A stretch of DNA of 64,000 bases from NCBI GenBank assembly GCA_029237695.1, contig CM055279.1:4544323-4608322 (forward strand), read 5' to 3'. Each line of letters begins with the position of its first letter. Within the stretch, counting starts at the first letter, position 1. The stretch comes from Conchocele bisecta (Eukaryota; Mollusca; Bivalvia; Lucinida; Thyasiridae). Positions 42,000-52,900 of this stretch are shown here, piece by piece. The translations under genes were made by a program, and so were the position numbers. The notes below the pieces were generated by a model. That model saw only the letters and a program-made list of their open reading frames with translations, made no database searches and was not told the origin of the DNA.

Positions 42000-42440
42000 T
42001 TATTGTCAAAGCGATATGTGGGACATCCGTGTTCTATGAACACATTTTCTAGTTTATTAAACTTCACACATGTATAGAAGACGACCCAAAGGTGTGTTGC
42101 ACGTAAGAATGACAACTCTTGCGTCGTTAATTTCTTAGTTATCTCCCTTTGTTGTTTCGTGCACTGATTTCGTGTCCGGAGCATAACTCGAACACCCTTT
42201 GGAATATTTTCATGAAACTTCACACATGCATAGACCACGACCCTAAAGGTGTGTCACGCAAGAATGACAACTCTTGCATCATTAATTTTTTAGTTATCTC
42301 CCTTTGTATTTCCGTCACTGATTTTGTCTCCGGAGCATAACTCGAACACCCTTTTTTCAAACTACTTGTGTATCTGGGGAGGTGGTTACACATGCGCTTG
42401 TCGACAAGCGTCCATTTCTAGTTATAAAGTGTTTTTTTTA
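42000..42440 (-). repeat. Tandem element, about 155-bp units (second part)
   Basis: GCATAACTCGAACACCCTTT at 42180 and 42335, and AAACTTCACACATGTATAG near 42060. The end TTGTCGACAAGCGTCCATTT looks like the element border. It matches 38810-39340. Confidence 0.65.
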
Positions 42441-42619
42441 AACTTCACAACAAGAAATAGATTTCACAATTTTTCCTTACTGGTGTACATATCGAAAATG
42501 CAAAATTATCTGCCCTGTTTATCATAGTTTCTGGTAGTATTATGTACTTGAATATAACCAATGTATTTGGAAAGTTCATCAACTAATATTGTGTGATTGA
42601 TTTACATATGACATGCCAT

Positions 42620-42845
42620 GTGATTTTGTACCTAAGAACATGTGCGATTTTGTACCTAAGAACATGTAGGATTTTTCATGAAATATATTTACGATATTAT
42701 CTGTATTAGAAGTCGAATGTTGGTGATTCCTCATTTGCTATGAACATTTCTTCACCTTTCGACGTAGTTTACAGAAAATATCACAGTTTATGTAAATATA
42801 TTTCATGAACAATCCCACATGTTCTTATGTACAAAATCACACGGT
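42620..42845. mobile_element. Family B element
   Basis: GATTTTGTACCTAAGAACAT (tandemly repeated at the left) and TGTTCTTATGTACAAAATCA at the right are inverted ends. Inside, TTTCATGAAATATATTTACG and TAAATATATTTCATGAACAA pair. Related to 9405, 11205 and 12440. Confidence 0.65.
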
Positions 42846-42850
42846 GTGTG

Positions 42851-43083
42851 TCATCTGTGACTGGAGAAATGGGGATTAAGGGATTTGTGACCAGTGTAAC
42901 TCCTGATCACACTCTTGTAACCCGATAACGATCTATATTGCTTGTTTGAAGCTTGCCGGGTGTTTCATTGATGGAATGGCGAACATTTCAGATCTTGACC
43001 AGACTGCGGTTGACGGGTTGATCTTGATCGACACTGGTCGCAAAACCCATGAGCCCCATTTATCCAGTTGCAGCCACATGTCA
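42851..43083. mobile_element. MITE family A copy
   Basis: CTGTGACTGGAGAAATGGGG on the left and CCCCATTTATCCAGTTGCAG then CCACATG on the right. Centre diverged. Confidence 0.7.
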
Positions 43084-43144
43084 TTTTGTTTTACTTAGCA
43101 TGATGCGAACATTTATATATTGTATATCTGAGACACAGTCCCTT

Positions 43145-43314
43145 CACAGGTTGAAGTAATAGACAGAGGTCTATAAATACATTAAATATGCCTAAAATGG
43201 AGTATATGGAGGGAGTAAAAAAAAATTGTTTACCTTATTTGTATTCTTCAATTATTGATGCTTTTAGGAATATATAATGTATTTATAGACCTCGGTCGGT
43301 TACTTCAACCTGTG
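43145..43314. mobile_element. MITE family M, copy 2
   Basis: CACAGGTTGAAGTAAT and GAGGTCTATAAATACATTA are mirrored by TAATGTATTTATAGACCTC and TTACTTCAACCTGTG. 170 bp with about 40-bp ends. Followed by two short GTGGCTGTGACAGG-type scraps at 43312-43400. Confidence 0.8.
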
Positions 43315-43552
43315 GCTGTGACAGGAAAAAAGGGACTTATGACATAATTAGGTCACCTGTCTAGTTCCTCAGCTATGGCTGTGACAGGAGAAATGGGACT
43401 GATGACATATGTCACCTGTCGTGTTCCAGGTATGACTACTGGCTCTCGTTTGTAATTGTTGTAAAATAAAACAAGAAACGAGGCAAAGCCACGAAGGCCA
43501 GGTTTTTTCCAAGCATAGACACTTGGATAACATAATTATACCCACTTTTTGT

Positions 43553-44535
43553 AGACTAGATGGCCGTGGCATGCATGTCGCGCCTTGGGGCGAGGCATGG
43601 ACACTAAAAAAAATAGATATAGTAGATGGAAAAACTTTAACCAAAAAACTTTAACCGGACACACGGACGAACGGACGGACGTATGCCAAAATGCCGACGA
43701 TATCGCGCTTTCCGCAAGCAGATGCGACAATGATGATAAACACCCATGTGAAGTATCAAGGTATTGGGTGAAGCAGTTGCAGAGATATAGTACACGAAAA
43801 AACTTTAAAAAAAAATCAAAGTAATTTGACCTTGACATTGGGCACAGGGGCCGCACGGTTGGGGGGGGGGGGGTAGAATGAAAATATGGATGATGATAAA
43901 CACCCATGTGAAGTTTCAAGGTAATGGGCGAAGCAGTTGCAGAGATCTAGTATAACAAAAAAATTTGACCAAAAAACTTTAACCAGGTTAACGTTGAAAA
44001 TGGCTAAGTCAATTACGTAGAAATAATAGGTGAAGGTAAAAAAATGGTCACATGTTGGATAGTTGTATGTGGTAGGCACCCCTTGGTTATGAAGCTGTGA
44101 AAGTTTGGTGGTCCTAGGTGGTACAGTACCAAAGAAATGGACTTAAACACGAAAACTTAACATTGTAAACGCGAAAACTTAACATTCAAAATGGCTAAGT
44201 CGACTGCGCGGAAAAAATGGGTCAAGTTAAAAAAAAAGTAACATGTTGGATAGTGATATGTGGTGGGCATCCCTTGATTATGAAGCTGTGAAAGTTTGAT
44301 GGTCCATGGTGGTACAGTACCAAAGACATGGACTTAAACACGAAAACTTAATATTGTAAACGCGAAAACTTAACATTGAAAATGGCTAAGTCGAATGCGC
44401 GGAAAAAATGGGTGAAGTTAAAAAAAAAGTAACATGTTGGATAGTGATATGTGGTGGGCACCCCTTGATTATGAAGCTGTGAAAATTTGGTGGTCCTAGG
44501 TGGTACAGTAACAAAGAAATGGACTCAAACACGAA
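43553..44535 (+). repeat. Tandem element with CTTTAACC and ACGG motifs
   Basis: Head CTAGATGGCCGTGGCATGCA / TGTCGCGCCTTGGGGCGAGG as at 50942. Then ACACACGGACGAACGGACGG, a core with AACACCCATGTGAAGT, and three units with AAAATGGCTAAGTC at about 43995, 44190 and 44382 (about 193 bp), each with AACATGTTGGATAGTGATAT and GGTGGTACAGTA. Frames on both strands are artefacts. Confidence 0.7.
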
Positions 44536-44542
44536 AACTTAA

Positions 44543-44612
44543 CATTGATTGTGGACGCCGCCCGCCGCCCGCCGCCCGCCGCCCGCCGCCGCCGCCCGCC
44601 CGCCCGCCCGGC
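44543..44612. repeat. (GCCGCCC)n microsatellite
   Basis: CGCCCGCCGCCCGCCGCCCG and onward: seven-base and four-base GC repeats ending CCCGGCATTTCGCC. Confidence 0.95.
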
Positions 44613-44679
44613 ATTTCGCCAATCCAATAGCCTGGATTTTTTTTTCAAAAAACCTGGCTAAAAACTATAGATATAGATC

Positions 44680-45068
44680 TACCCCCAGCATACAAAGTAC
44701 GTTGAGGGGTATATAGTTTTCGTAATTCCGTCCGTTTGTCCGTCCACGTTAAAGTTTGTGTACCCATTATCTGTGACGGAAAGTCGGATTGACTTCATAG
44801 ACTTCCTTATCATCATCCAAATTTTCATTCCATACCAACTCATGCGGCCTTCATTTCCAAGGTCAAGGTCAAATTGCTTAGACATTTTCATCCGTACGAT
44901 TCGCCTTAAAGTTTTCGGGGACCCATTATCTCTGCAACGGTAAGTCGGATTGACTTCAAACTTCACATACTTCCTTACCATCATCCATATTTTCATTCCA
45001 TACCACACCCATGTGGCCTTCATGTCCAAGGTCAAGCTGAAATTACTTTGAACAATCATGTTTGTCAA
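44680..45068 (+). repeat. Pearl-like element, two units
   Basis: Head CTACCCCCAGCATAC faces GTACGTTGAGGGGTATATAG (hairpin), then CCGTCCGTTTGTCCGTCC. Units with CCATTATCTSTGMCGGTAAG, ATTTTCATTCCATACCA and CAAGGTCAAGGTCAAATT at about 44765 and 44925. Confidence 0.65.
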
Positions 45069-45609
45069 TATAAATATTGATAATGTATACTGTTTCGACG
45101 AATATATTGATTTTAAATATAATATACATGTATATGATTTTTTGGGTGAAATATTAAAATGGTTACTGTAGTAACAATTTGTGTTTTATAGAACTAATAT
45201 GACATTAATTTCTTATAATTTTATATATTTATCTTGAAAATTGGAGTATTTCTTTGCTAAAAAAACATATTTTTTACGATGTATTTTAATGCTAATAAAC
45301 AATTATTTTCCATTTAGGTTTACATATTATAAAAAATATGTATAAAATTGTATGTTATTTAATAAAATGTATGGTTTGGTAAACATTCCATCATTTGGTT
45401 TTAAAATATTCCATTAAGAATGCGACACAAACAAGAATATTATCATCATATTTCGGTGCCGTTTTCTCCCATTCAAATACATAGCGAAAAATACAACAAT
45501 ATTTTCCCATGATTGTGATTACAAAAAACTGAATAACTTTTGAACAGCTTAACCGATTTTCATAATCTATGCATCAGTCAAAGCCCAATGTTGCCTGGTA
45601 TTGCACTTA
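45069..45609. other. Intergenic, nothing recognised
   Basis: Very AT-rich sequence without repeats shared elsewhere in the window. Confidence 0.45.
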
Positions 45610-45726
45610 TCTGAACTAGCATGCAGTGGCCACCCACTACACAGCTCAGCTTGCTCATCTGCACAGTCTCATCTGGGCCTACACCAGGCATAGGCCATAT
45701 GCCCCATTTCTGCAGTCACTGTCGCA
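45610..45726. mobile_element. MITE family A, right part
   Basis: CTCATCTGGGCCTACACCAG and CATATGCCCCATTTCTGCAG then TCACTGTCGCATG match the right end of family A. Confidence 0.55.
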
Positions 45727-45769
45727 TGCTCACATTTGAATAATGATGTCAATGATATACCTATTATTA

Positions 45770-47307
45770 TACCCCCCGCAACGAGTTGTGGGGGGGGGGG
45801 GGTATACTGGAGTCAGGTTGTCCGTCCGTCCGTCCGTCCGTCCGTCCGTCCGTCCGTCCGTCCGTCCGTCCGTCCTAGAGCGTCCGTCCGTGCGTCCGTC
45901 CGTCCGTGCGTCCGTAAACTTAACATCAGAGAAATATTGTTATAACTTCTATTTCCTTCATCTAAAATGCTTGATATTTCACACATGCATTCCTGTAAGG
46001 CTCTACTACCATGCTGTGCCAAATCCACGACCGTCCAACCCCCGCAGATCACAAGGTCAAGGTCAAATACTTAGTCCGTAAACTTAACATCAGAGAAATA
46101 TTGTTATAACTTCTATTTCCTTCATCTAAAATGCTTAATATTTCACACATGCATTTCTGTAAGGCTCTACTACCATGCTGTGCCAAATCCACGACCGTCC
46201 AACCCCCGCATATCCCAAGGTCAAGGTCAAATGTACTTAGTCTCTTTACAAAACTTAACATCAGAGAAATATTGTGTAAGGCTCTCATTTCTGTCATCAA
46301 AATGACTTCCAATATCATCACATATTGCATTCCTGTAAGGCTCTACTTACCATCAAGCTGTGCCATCCACGACCGTCCAACGCTGAAATCCAATGTCAAG
46401 GTCATACAATAGTCTATTCTCTTTACAAAACTTAACATCAGAGAAATAAGTTATAACTTCTATTTCCTTCATCTAAAATTAATGTTTACTTGGCATTCCT
46501 CTAGGCTTATCTGCTGCCAAATCATGACCGTCCATCCCCCCATGCAATGTCAAGGTCAATACTTGTCTCTTTACAAAACTTAACATCAGATAATTATAAC
46601 TTCTATTTCCTTCAGAAAATTCTTATTCACTTGTGCATTCCTGTAAGGTTGTACTATCATGCTGTGACAAATCTACGACTGTCCAACCCCCGCTGATCCC
46701 AAGGTCAAGGTCACATACTTAGTCCCTTTACAAAACTTAACATCAGAGAAATATGTTATAACTTCTATTTCTTTCCTTCAAAATTCTTAATATTTCATAT
46801 GCTGTGACAAATCCCCGCTGATCTCGAGGTCAATGTCACATACATACCGTATAACCTGGAATTAACGCCCCCCTCCTAATAAACCCTCCCCCCCCCCACC
46901 ACACCCCCCCCCCCCCCCCCCCCGAAATAAAAAAAATAAAAAATATAAAAATTACCAATGACTGCCAATTTCAAACACAAATAATCCTTAAATCCTTATT
47001 TGTGTTTGAAATTGGCGGTCCTTGGTAAATTTTTTTTTTTTTATTTTTTTTTTTTTACTGGCTAATAAACGTCAAATACTTAGTCTCTTTACAAAACTTA
47101 ACATCAGAGAAATAAGTTATAACTTCTATTTCCTTCATTGAAAATTCTTATTATTTCACTTGTGCATTCCTCTAAGGTTGTACTATCATGCTGTGACAAA
47201 TCTACGACTGTCCAACCCCCGCTGATCCCAAGGTCAAGGTTGAAAATTCTTAATATTTCATATGCTGTGACAAATCCCCGCTGATCTCGAGGTCAACGTC
47301 ACATACA
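45770..47307 (+). mobile_element. Pearl-like array with (GTCC)n head
   Basis: Head hairpin TATACCCCCCGCAACGAGTT / TGTGGGGGGG..GTATA at 45770-45815, then about 20 GTCC repeats (45825-45915), then units of about 165 bp marked by AACTTAACATCAGAGAAATA (about 45916, 46080, 46252, 46428, 46574, 46733, 47093). Units carry CTTCTATTTCCTTC, CTGTGCCAAATCCACGACCG and CAAGGTCAAGGTCA. The array resumes at 49033 after a nested insertion. Long frames of repeated SVRP codons come from the GTCC run. Confidence 0.75.
46845..47075. repeat. TIR fragment, poly-C and hairpin inside the array
   Basis: TACCGTATAACCTGGAATTA then CGCCCCC, a C tract, then TTTCAAACACAAATAA facing TTATTTGTGTTTGAAATTGG. It resembles the left part of the 47308 element, and flanking core sequence is shared (CCCCGCTGATCTCGAGGTCA), so the block was duplicated with part of the array. 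Confidence 0.6.
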
Positions 47308-47411
47308 TACCGTACAACCTCGAATTAACGCCCCCTCCTAATAAACGCCCCCCCCCCCCCCCTCAAATAAAAAAACACAAATGATCCTTATTTGTGTTTG
47401 AAATTGACGGA

Positions 47412-47441
47412 CCCCCCCCCCCCCCCCCCCCCCCCCCCTCC

Positions 47442-47468
<27 letters not shown>
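47412..47468. repeat. 57-nt poly-C tract
   Basis: All C except one T at 47439. The length may be inexact from sequencing. Strong G-quadruplex/i-motif potential. Confidence 0.9.
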
Positions 47469-47473
<5 letters not shown>

Positions 47474-47474
47474 A

Positions 47475-48965
47475 TGCCCCCGCCACCGAATGGTGAGGGG
47501 GGCATATAGTGTTACCGGCGTCCGTACGTACGTACGTACGTACGTCCCGAAACCTTAACGCTGGGTAAATGGTTTATAATTTCTGTTTCCTTGCTCGGAT
47601 CTGCTTCACATTTCACACACGCATTGCTCCAATGGTCCTCTACCGCCCTGTGACAAATCCAAATTCGTCCCGCCCCCACTAAGCCCAGGGTCAAGGTCAC
47701 AGACTTGGTGCGTTCGAAACCTTAACGCTGGGTAAATGGCTTATAATTTTTGTTTCCTTGCTCGGATCTGCTTCACATTTCACACACGCATTGCTCAAAT
47801 GGTCCTCTACCACCCTGTGACAAATCCACATTCTTCCCGCCCCCGCTAAGCCCAGGGTCAAGGTCACAGACTTGGTGCGTTCGAAACCTTAATGCTGGGT
47901 AAATGGCTTATAATGTCTGTTTCCTTGCTCGGATCTGCTTCACATTTCACACACGCATTGCTCCAATGGTCCTCTACCGCCCTGTGACAAATCCACATTA
48001 GTCCCGCCTCCGCTAAGCCCAGGGTCAAGGTCACAGACTTGGTGCGTTCGAAACCTTAACGCTCGGGTAAATGGCTTGTAATTTCTGTGTCCTTGCTCGG
48101 GTCTGCGTCACATTTCTCACACGCATTGCTCCAATGGTCCTGTACCACCCTGTGACAAATCCACATTCGTCCTGCCCCCGCTAAGCCCAGGGTCAAGGTC
48201 ACAGACTTGGTGCTTTTGAAACCTTAACACTGGGTAAATGGCTTATAATTTCTGTTTCCTTGCTCGGATCTGCTTCACATTTCACACACGCATTGCTCCA
48301 ATGGTCCTCTACCGCCCTGTGACAAATCCACATTCGTCCCGCCCCCGATAAGCCCAGGGTCAAGATCACAGACTTGGTGCGTTCGAAACCTTAACGCTGG
48401 GTAAATGGCTTATAATTTTTGTTTCCTTGCTCGGATCTGCTTCACATTTCACACAAGCATTGCTCCAATGGTCCTCTACTGCCCTGTGACAAATCCACAT
48501 TCGTCCCTCCATCGCTAAGCCCAGGGTCAAGGTCACAGACTTGGTGCGTTTGAAACCTTAAAGCTCGGGTAAATGGCTTGTAATTTCTGTGTCCTAGCTC
48601 GGATCTGCTTCACATTTCGCACACACATTGCTCCAATGCTCCTCTACTGCCCTGCGACAAATCCACATTCGTCCTGCCCCCGCTAAGCACAGGGTCAAGG
48701 TCACAGACTTTGTGCGTTTGAAACCTTAACGCTCGGGTAAATGGTTTGTAATTTATGTTTCCTTGCTCGGATCTGCTTCACATTTCACACACGCATTGCT
48801 CCAATGCTCCTCTACCGCCCTGTGACAAATCCACATTCGTCCCACCCCGCTAAGCCCAGGGTCAAGGTCACAGACTTGATGCGTTCGAAACCTTAACGCT
48901 CGGGTAAATGGCTTATAATCAAATATGCCTCGTTTTCTTTGGCTGCCAGCGGGGGCATTCGTGTG
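47475..48965 (+). mobile_element. Pearl-like element, intact: head, (ACGT)n, 8 x 167 bp, tail
   Basis: Head hairpin TGCCCCCGCCACC / GGTGAGGGGGGCA, then GTTACCGGCGTCCGTACGTA (ACGT)n, then GAAACCTTAACGCT at 47549, 47716, 47883, 48050, 48218, 48385, 48552, 48720 and 48887: steps of exactly 167 or 168 bp. Units contain TTGCTCCAATGGTCCTCTAC, GTGACAAATCCACATTCGTC and GGGTCAAGGTCACAGACTTG. The tail is TTTGGCTGCCAGCGGGGGCA. No protein. The most complete member of its family here. Confidence 0.8.
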
Positions 48966-49032
48966 CCGACAGGCCACATTTCTAGTGTAAAATGTAACGC
49001 CTCCGGGGGCGTTAATTCTAGGTTATACGGTA

Positions 49033-49260
49033 GTCTCTTTACAAAACTTAACATCAGAGAAATCGGTTATAACTTCTATTTCCTTGCTCGGATCTGATTC
49101 ACATTTCACACACTCATTGCTCCAATGGACCTCTACCACCCTGTGACAAATTCACGTTTATGCCGCTCGCGCTAATCCCAGAGTCAAGGTCACAAGCCCA
49201 CACACTTGGAAATTTTTACATATTTTAGGGGTACCTGGGCCCACGCGGGGGGTATTCCGT
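49033..49260 (+). repeat. Continuation of the 45.8 kb array
   Basis: GTCTCTTTACAAAACTTAAC and ATCAGAGAAATCGGTTATAA resume the 45770 family, then switch to the TTGCTCGGATCTGATTCACA type, and end with GTACCTGGGCCCACGCGGGG GGTAT, a likely tail of the 45770 head. Confidence 0.6.
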
Positions 49261-49369
49261 AAGCCTCGCTTACTGACCAATCTAGTTGCAATAGTTTATA
49301 CTTCATAGCTTATGCCTTTCTGAGTCTTTTTCATTCAACAAACATTTTAGCAACACAAAGATGCTTTTT

Positions 49370-50940
49370 AGCTCACCTGAGCGAAGCACATGTGAGCTAT
49401 TGTTACCGCAATGTGTCCGTCGTCGTCCGTCGTCCGTCGTCGTCCGTCGTCGTCCGTCGTCGTCGTCCGTGAACATTTTCAAACGTCGTCTCCTCGGTAA
49501 CCATTAGGCCTATAGTCACCAAACTTCATGGTCAAGGTCCTTAGGTAGGGGATTACAAAATTGTAAAAATGACGTCATTACGTAATCCAAGATGGCCGCC
49601 GTCTAAAAATAGCACAAATTCTTCAAAAATCTTCTTCTCAAGAACCGCCAACCGGATTTCGACAAAACTTGGTAGAAATGATCGATGTACAACGCTCTTT
49701 CAATGTTGTTAAAATGGTGACCCCGGGGTCAAAAATAAGTGTGGCCCGTGGGGTCAAATTGGGGTCAAATTTTATTTTTGACTGAATATGGTCATATCAT
49801 ATATCAAATCGAAGGAATAAACGAGGCGATCACTCTGGTGCATTTTTTTGCCGAAATCGAATGGCTATGTCATCCAAGATGGCCGCCAAAAGGTCAAAAG
49901 GTCGTTCTTTTAGTAGAGATTTAAAAATTCTTCTTCACACGAACTACTAGGCCAATGGTGGCCAAACTTCAAAGTTATGGTCCATTGTTAAAGCCTTTTC
50001 AGATTTGTTAAAATGGAGGTCGTCGCAAATCCAAGATGGCCGCCGTTTAAAAACAGCACAAATTCTTCAAAAATCTTCCTTCTCATGAACAGCCAGCCGG
50101 ATTTAGATGAAACTTGGTAGGAATGATCGATGTACAATGCTCTTTCAAAGATATTACAATGGTGACCCCGGGGTCAAAAATGGGCGTGGCCCATGGGATA
50201 AAATTGGGGTCAAATTTTATTTTTGACCGAATATGGTCAGGTCTATATCAAATCGAAGGTATCAAAGAGGCGATCGCTCTGGTACATTTTTTGTCGAAAT
50301 TAGATAGTCATGTCATCCAAGATGGCCACCGAAAGGTCAAAAGGTAGTTCTTTTAATAGAGATTTCAAAATTATTCTTCACACGAACCACTTGGCCCATG
50401 GTGGCTAAACTTCACAGTTATGGTCCATGGTTGAAGCCTTTTCAGATTTGTTAAAACGGAGGTCGTCGCTAATCCAAGATGGCCGCCGTCTAAAAATAGC
50501 ACAAATTATTAAAAAATATTCTCATGAAGCGCCAGCCGGATTACGATGAAACTTGGTAGGAATGATCGATGTACAATGCTCTTTCAAAGCAGTTAAAATG
50601 GTGACCCCGAGGTCAAAAATGGGCGTGGCCTTTGGGGTCAAATTCTATTTTTGACCGAATATGGTCATGTCTATATCAAATCGAAGCTATCAAAGAGGCG
50701 ATCGCTCTGGTACATTTTTTGTCGAAATTGGATGGTTATGTCATCCAAGATGGCCACCGAAAGGTCAAATGGTCGTTCTTTTATCATAGATTTCAATATT
50801 TTTCTTCACACGAACCGCATGGCCCATGGTGGCCAAACTTCGCAGTTATGGTTCATGGGTGAAGCCTTTTCAGATTTGTTAAAACGGAGGTCGTCGCTAA
50901 TCCAAGATGGCCGCCGTCTAAAAATAGCACAAATTATTAA
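49370..50940 (+). mobile_element. Tandem element, about 3 x 440 bp, AGCTCACCTGAGC head
   Basis: Head AGCTCACCTGAGCGAAGC / ATGTGAGCTA hairpin, then GTCCGTCGTCGTCCGTCGTC repeats. GGTGACCCCGGGGTCAAAAA-type borders recur at about 49717, 50161 and 50600. Each unit has ATCCAAGATGGCCGCCG, TTGACCGAATATGGTCA and TCAAAGAGGCGATCGCTCTG. Fragments recur at 52510-52900 and 60885-60990. Open frames (61-118 codons) are not conserved in coding sense. Confidence 0.7.
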
Positions 50941-50941
50941 A

Positions 50942-52505
50942 CTAGATGGCCGCGGCCTGCATGTCGCGCCTTGTGGCGAGGCATGGACACTAAACAAAAA
51001 GATATAGTATAACGAAAAACTTTAACCAAAAAACTTAACCAAAAACTTTAACCGGACACACGTACGTAGATGATGATAAACACCCATGTGAAGTTTCAAG
51101 GTAATGGGCAAAGCGGTTGCAGAGATATAGTATAATGAAAAACTTTAACCAAAAACTTTAACCAAAAAACTTAACCAAAAAACTTAACCAAAAACTTTAA
51201 CCAAAGAACTTAACCAAAAATTTTAACCAAAAAACTTAACCAAACAACTTAACCAAAAACTTTAACCGGACACACGTACGTACGTACATACGTACGTACG
51301 TACGCCAAAGTGCGACTATATCGCGCTTTCCGCAATCGGGGGGGGGGGCAAAAAAATCTTAAACAAAAACTTTAACCGGACACACGTACGTACGTACGTA
51401 CGTACGTACGTACGTACGTACGTACGTACGTACGTATGCCAAAGTGCCGACTATATCGCGCTTTCCGCAAGCGGGCGCGAAAAAAACTTTAACCAAAAAC
51501 TTCAAAGTAATTTGACATTGGGCACAGGGACCGCACGGGAGGGGGGTAGAATGAAAATATAGATAATGATAAACACCCATGTGAAGTTTCAAGGTAATGG
51601 GCAAAGCAGTTGCAGAGATATAGTATAACGAAAAACTTTAACCAAAAAACTTAACCAAATAAAAACTTTAACCAAAAAACTTAACCAAAAAACTTAACCA
51701 AAAACTTTAACTAAAAACTTCAAAGTAATTTGACCTTGACATTGGGGACAGGGGCCGCACGGGAGAGGGGTAGAATGAAAATATGGATGATGATAAACAC
51801 CTATGTGAAGTTTCAAGGTAATGGGCAAAGCAGTTGCAGAGATATAGTATAACGAAAAACTTTTAACCAAAAAACTTAACCAAAAAACTTAACCAAAAAC
51901 TTTAGCCAAAAAACTTAACCAAAAAACTTAACCAAAAAACTTAACCAAAAAACTTTAACCAAAAAACTTAACCAAAAACTTCAAAGTAATTTGACCTTGA
52001 CATTGGGCACAGGGGCCGCACGGAATGGGGGTAGAATGAAAATATAGATGATGATAAACACCCATATGAAGTTTCAAGGTAATGGGCAAAGCAGTTGCAG
52101 AGATATAGTATAACGAAAAACTTTAACCAAAAAACTTAACCAAAAAACTTAACCAAAAACTTTAACCAAAAAACTTAACCAAAAACTTCAAAGTAATTTG
52201 ACCTTGACATTGGGCACAGGGGCCGCACGGCAGGGGTTAGAATGAAAATATAGATGATGATAAACACCCATGTGAAGTTTCAAGGTAATGGGCAAAGCAG
52301 TTGCAGAGATATAGTATAACGAAAAACGTTAACCAAAAACTTTAACCAAAAAACTTAACCAAAAAACTTAACCAAAAACTTTAACCAAAGAACTTAACCA
52401 AAAACTTTGAGCAAAAAACTTAACCAAAAACTTTAACCGGACACACGTATGTACGTACACGTACGTACGCCAAAGTTCCGACTATATCGCGCTTTCCGCA
52501 AGCGG
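50942..52505 (+). mobile_element. Tandem element with AACTTAACCAAAA minisatellite
   Basis: Head CTAGATGGCCGCGGCCTGCA / TGTCGCGCCTTGTGGCGAGG as at 43553. About five core units (AAACACCCATGTGAAGTTTC, GCAAAGCAGTTGCAGAGATA, GACCTTGACATTGGGCACAG) alternate with runs of 13-14 bp repeats AACTTAACCAAAA/AACTTTAACCAAAA. (ACGT)n tracts lie at 51271-51303, 51385-51436 and 52447-52467. Confidence 0.75.
51383..51436. repeat. (ACGT)n self-complementary microsatellite
   Basis: About thirteen ACGT repeats, so the tract is its own reverse complement and can fold or cruciform. Similar short runs occur at the same position of sister elements (51271, 47517). Confidence 0.95.
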
Positions 52506-52900
52506 GCGCGACAAAAATCTTTTTCTCAAGAACCGCCAACCAAAACTTGATAGGAATGATCGATGTACAATGCTCTTTCAAAGTTGTTAAAATGGTGACC
52601 CCGGGGTCAAAAATGGGCGTGGCCCGTGTGGAGGAATTCTATTTTTGACCAAATATGGTCATGTCATATATCAAATTGAAGGTATCGATGAGGCGATTGC
52701 TCTGGTGCAATATTTGTCGGAATCGGATGATTATGTCATCCATGATGGCCTCCAAAAGGTCCATTTATTCGCGATTTTGAACGTCTTTTTCTCAGGAACC
52801 ACACGTGGGATCAAATTGGGGTAAACATTTATTTTTGACCGAATATGGTCATGTTATATATCACATTGAAGGTATCAACGAGGCGATCACTCTGGTGCTG
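52506..52900 (+). repeat. Fragment of the 440-bp-unit element
   Basis: AAAATGGTGACCCCGGGGTC, TTTTTGACCAAATATGGTCA and GAGGCGATTGCTCTGGTGCA match 49700-49860 units; degraded. Confidence 0.7.

Larger units (their letters stand above)
47308..49032. mobile_element. TIR element split by a pearl-like element
   Basis: Left inverted repeat TACCGTACAACCTCGAATTA then CGCCCC at 47308; right partner GGGGGCGTTAATTCTAGGTT then ATACGGTA ending 49032. The host core unit is broken between CACATACA and TAGTCTCTTTAC, which rejoin as in intact units (CACATACTTAGTCCCTTTAC). Inside lie a hairpin (47376-47407), a 57-nt C tract (47412-47468) and the pearl-like element 47475-48965. Confidence 0.72.

Noticed and set aside
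45736..46081. Frames with repeated SVRP codons
   Set aside because: Produced by the (GTCC)n microsatellite at the head of a pearl-like element.
49739..51007. Several frames of 61-118 codons with similar peptides
   Set aside because: They repeat with the 440-bp tandem unit and change frame between units, so they are repeat-derived.
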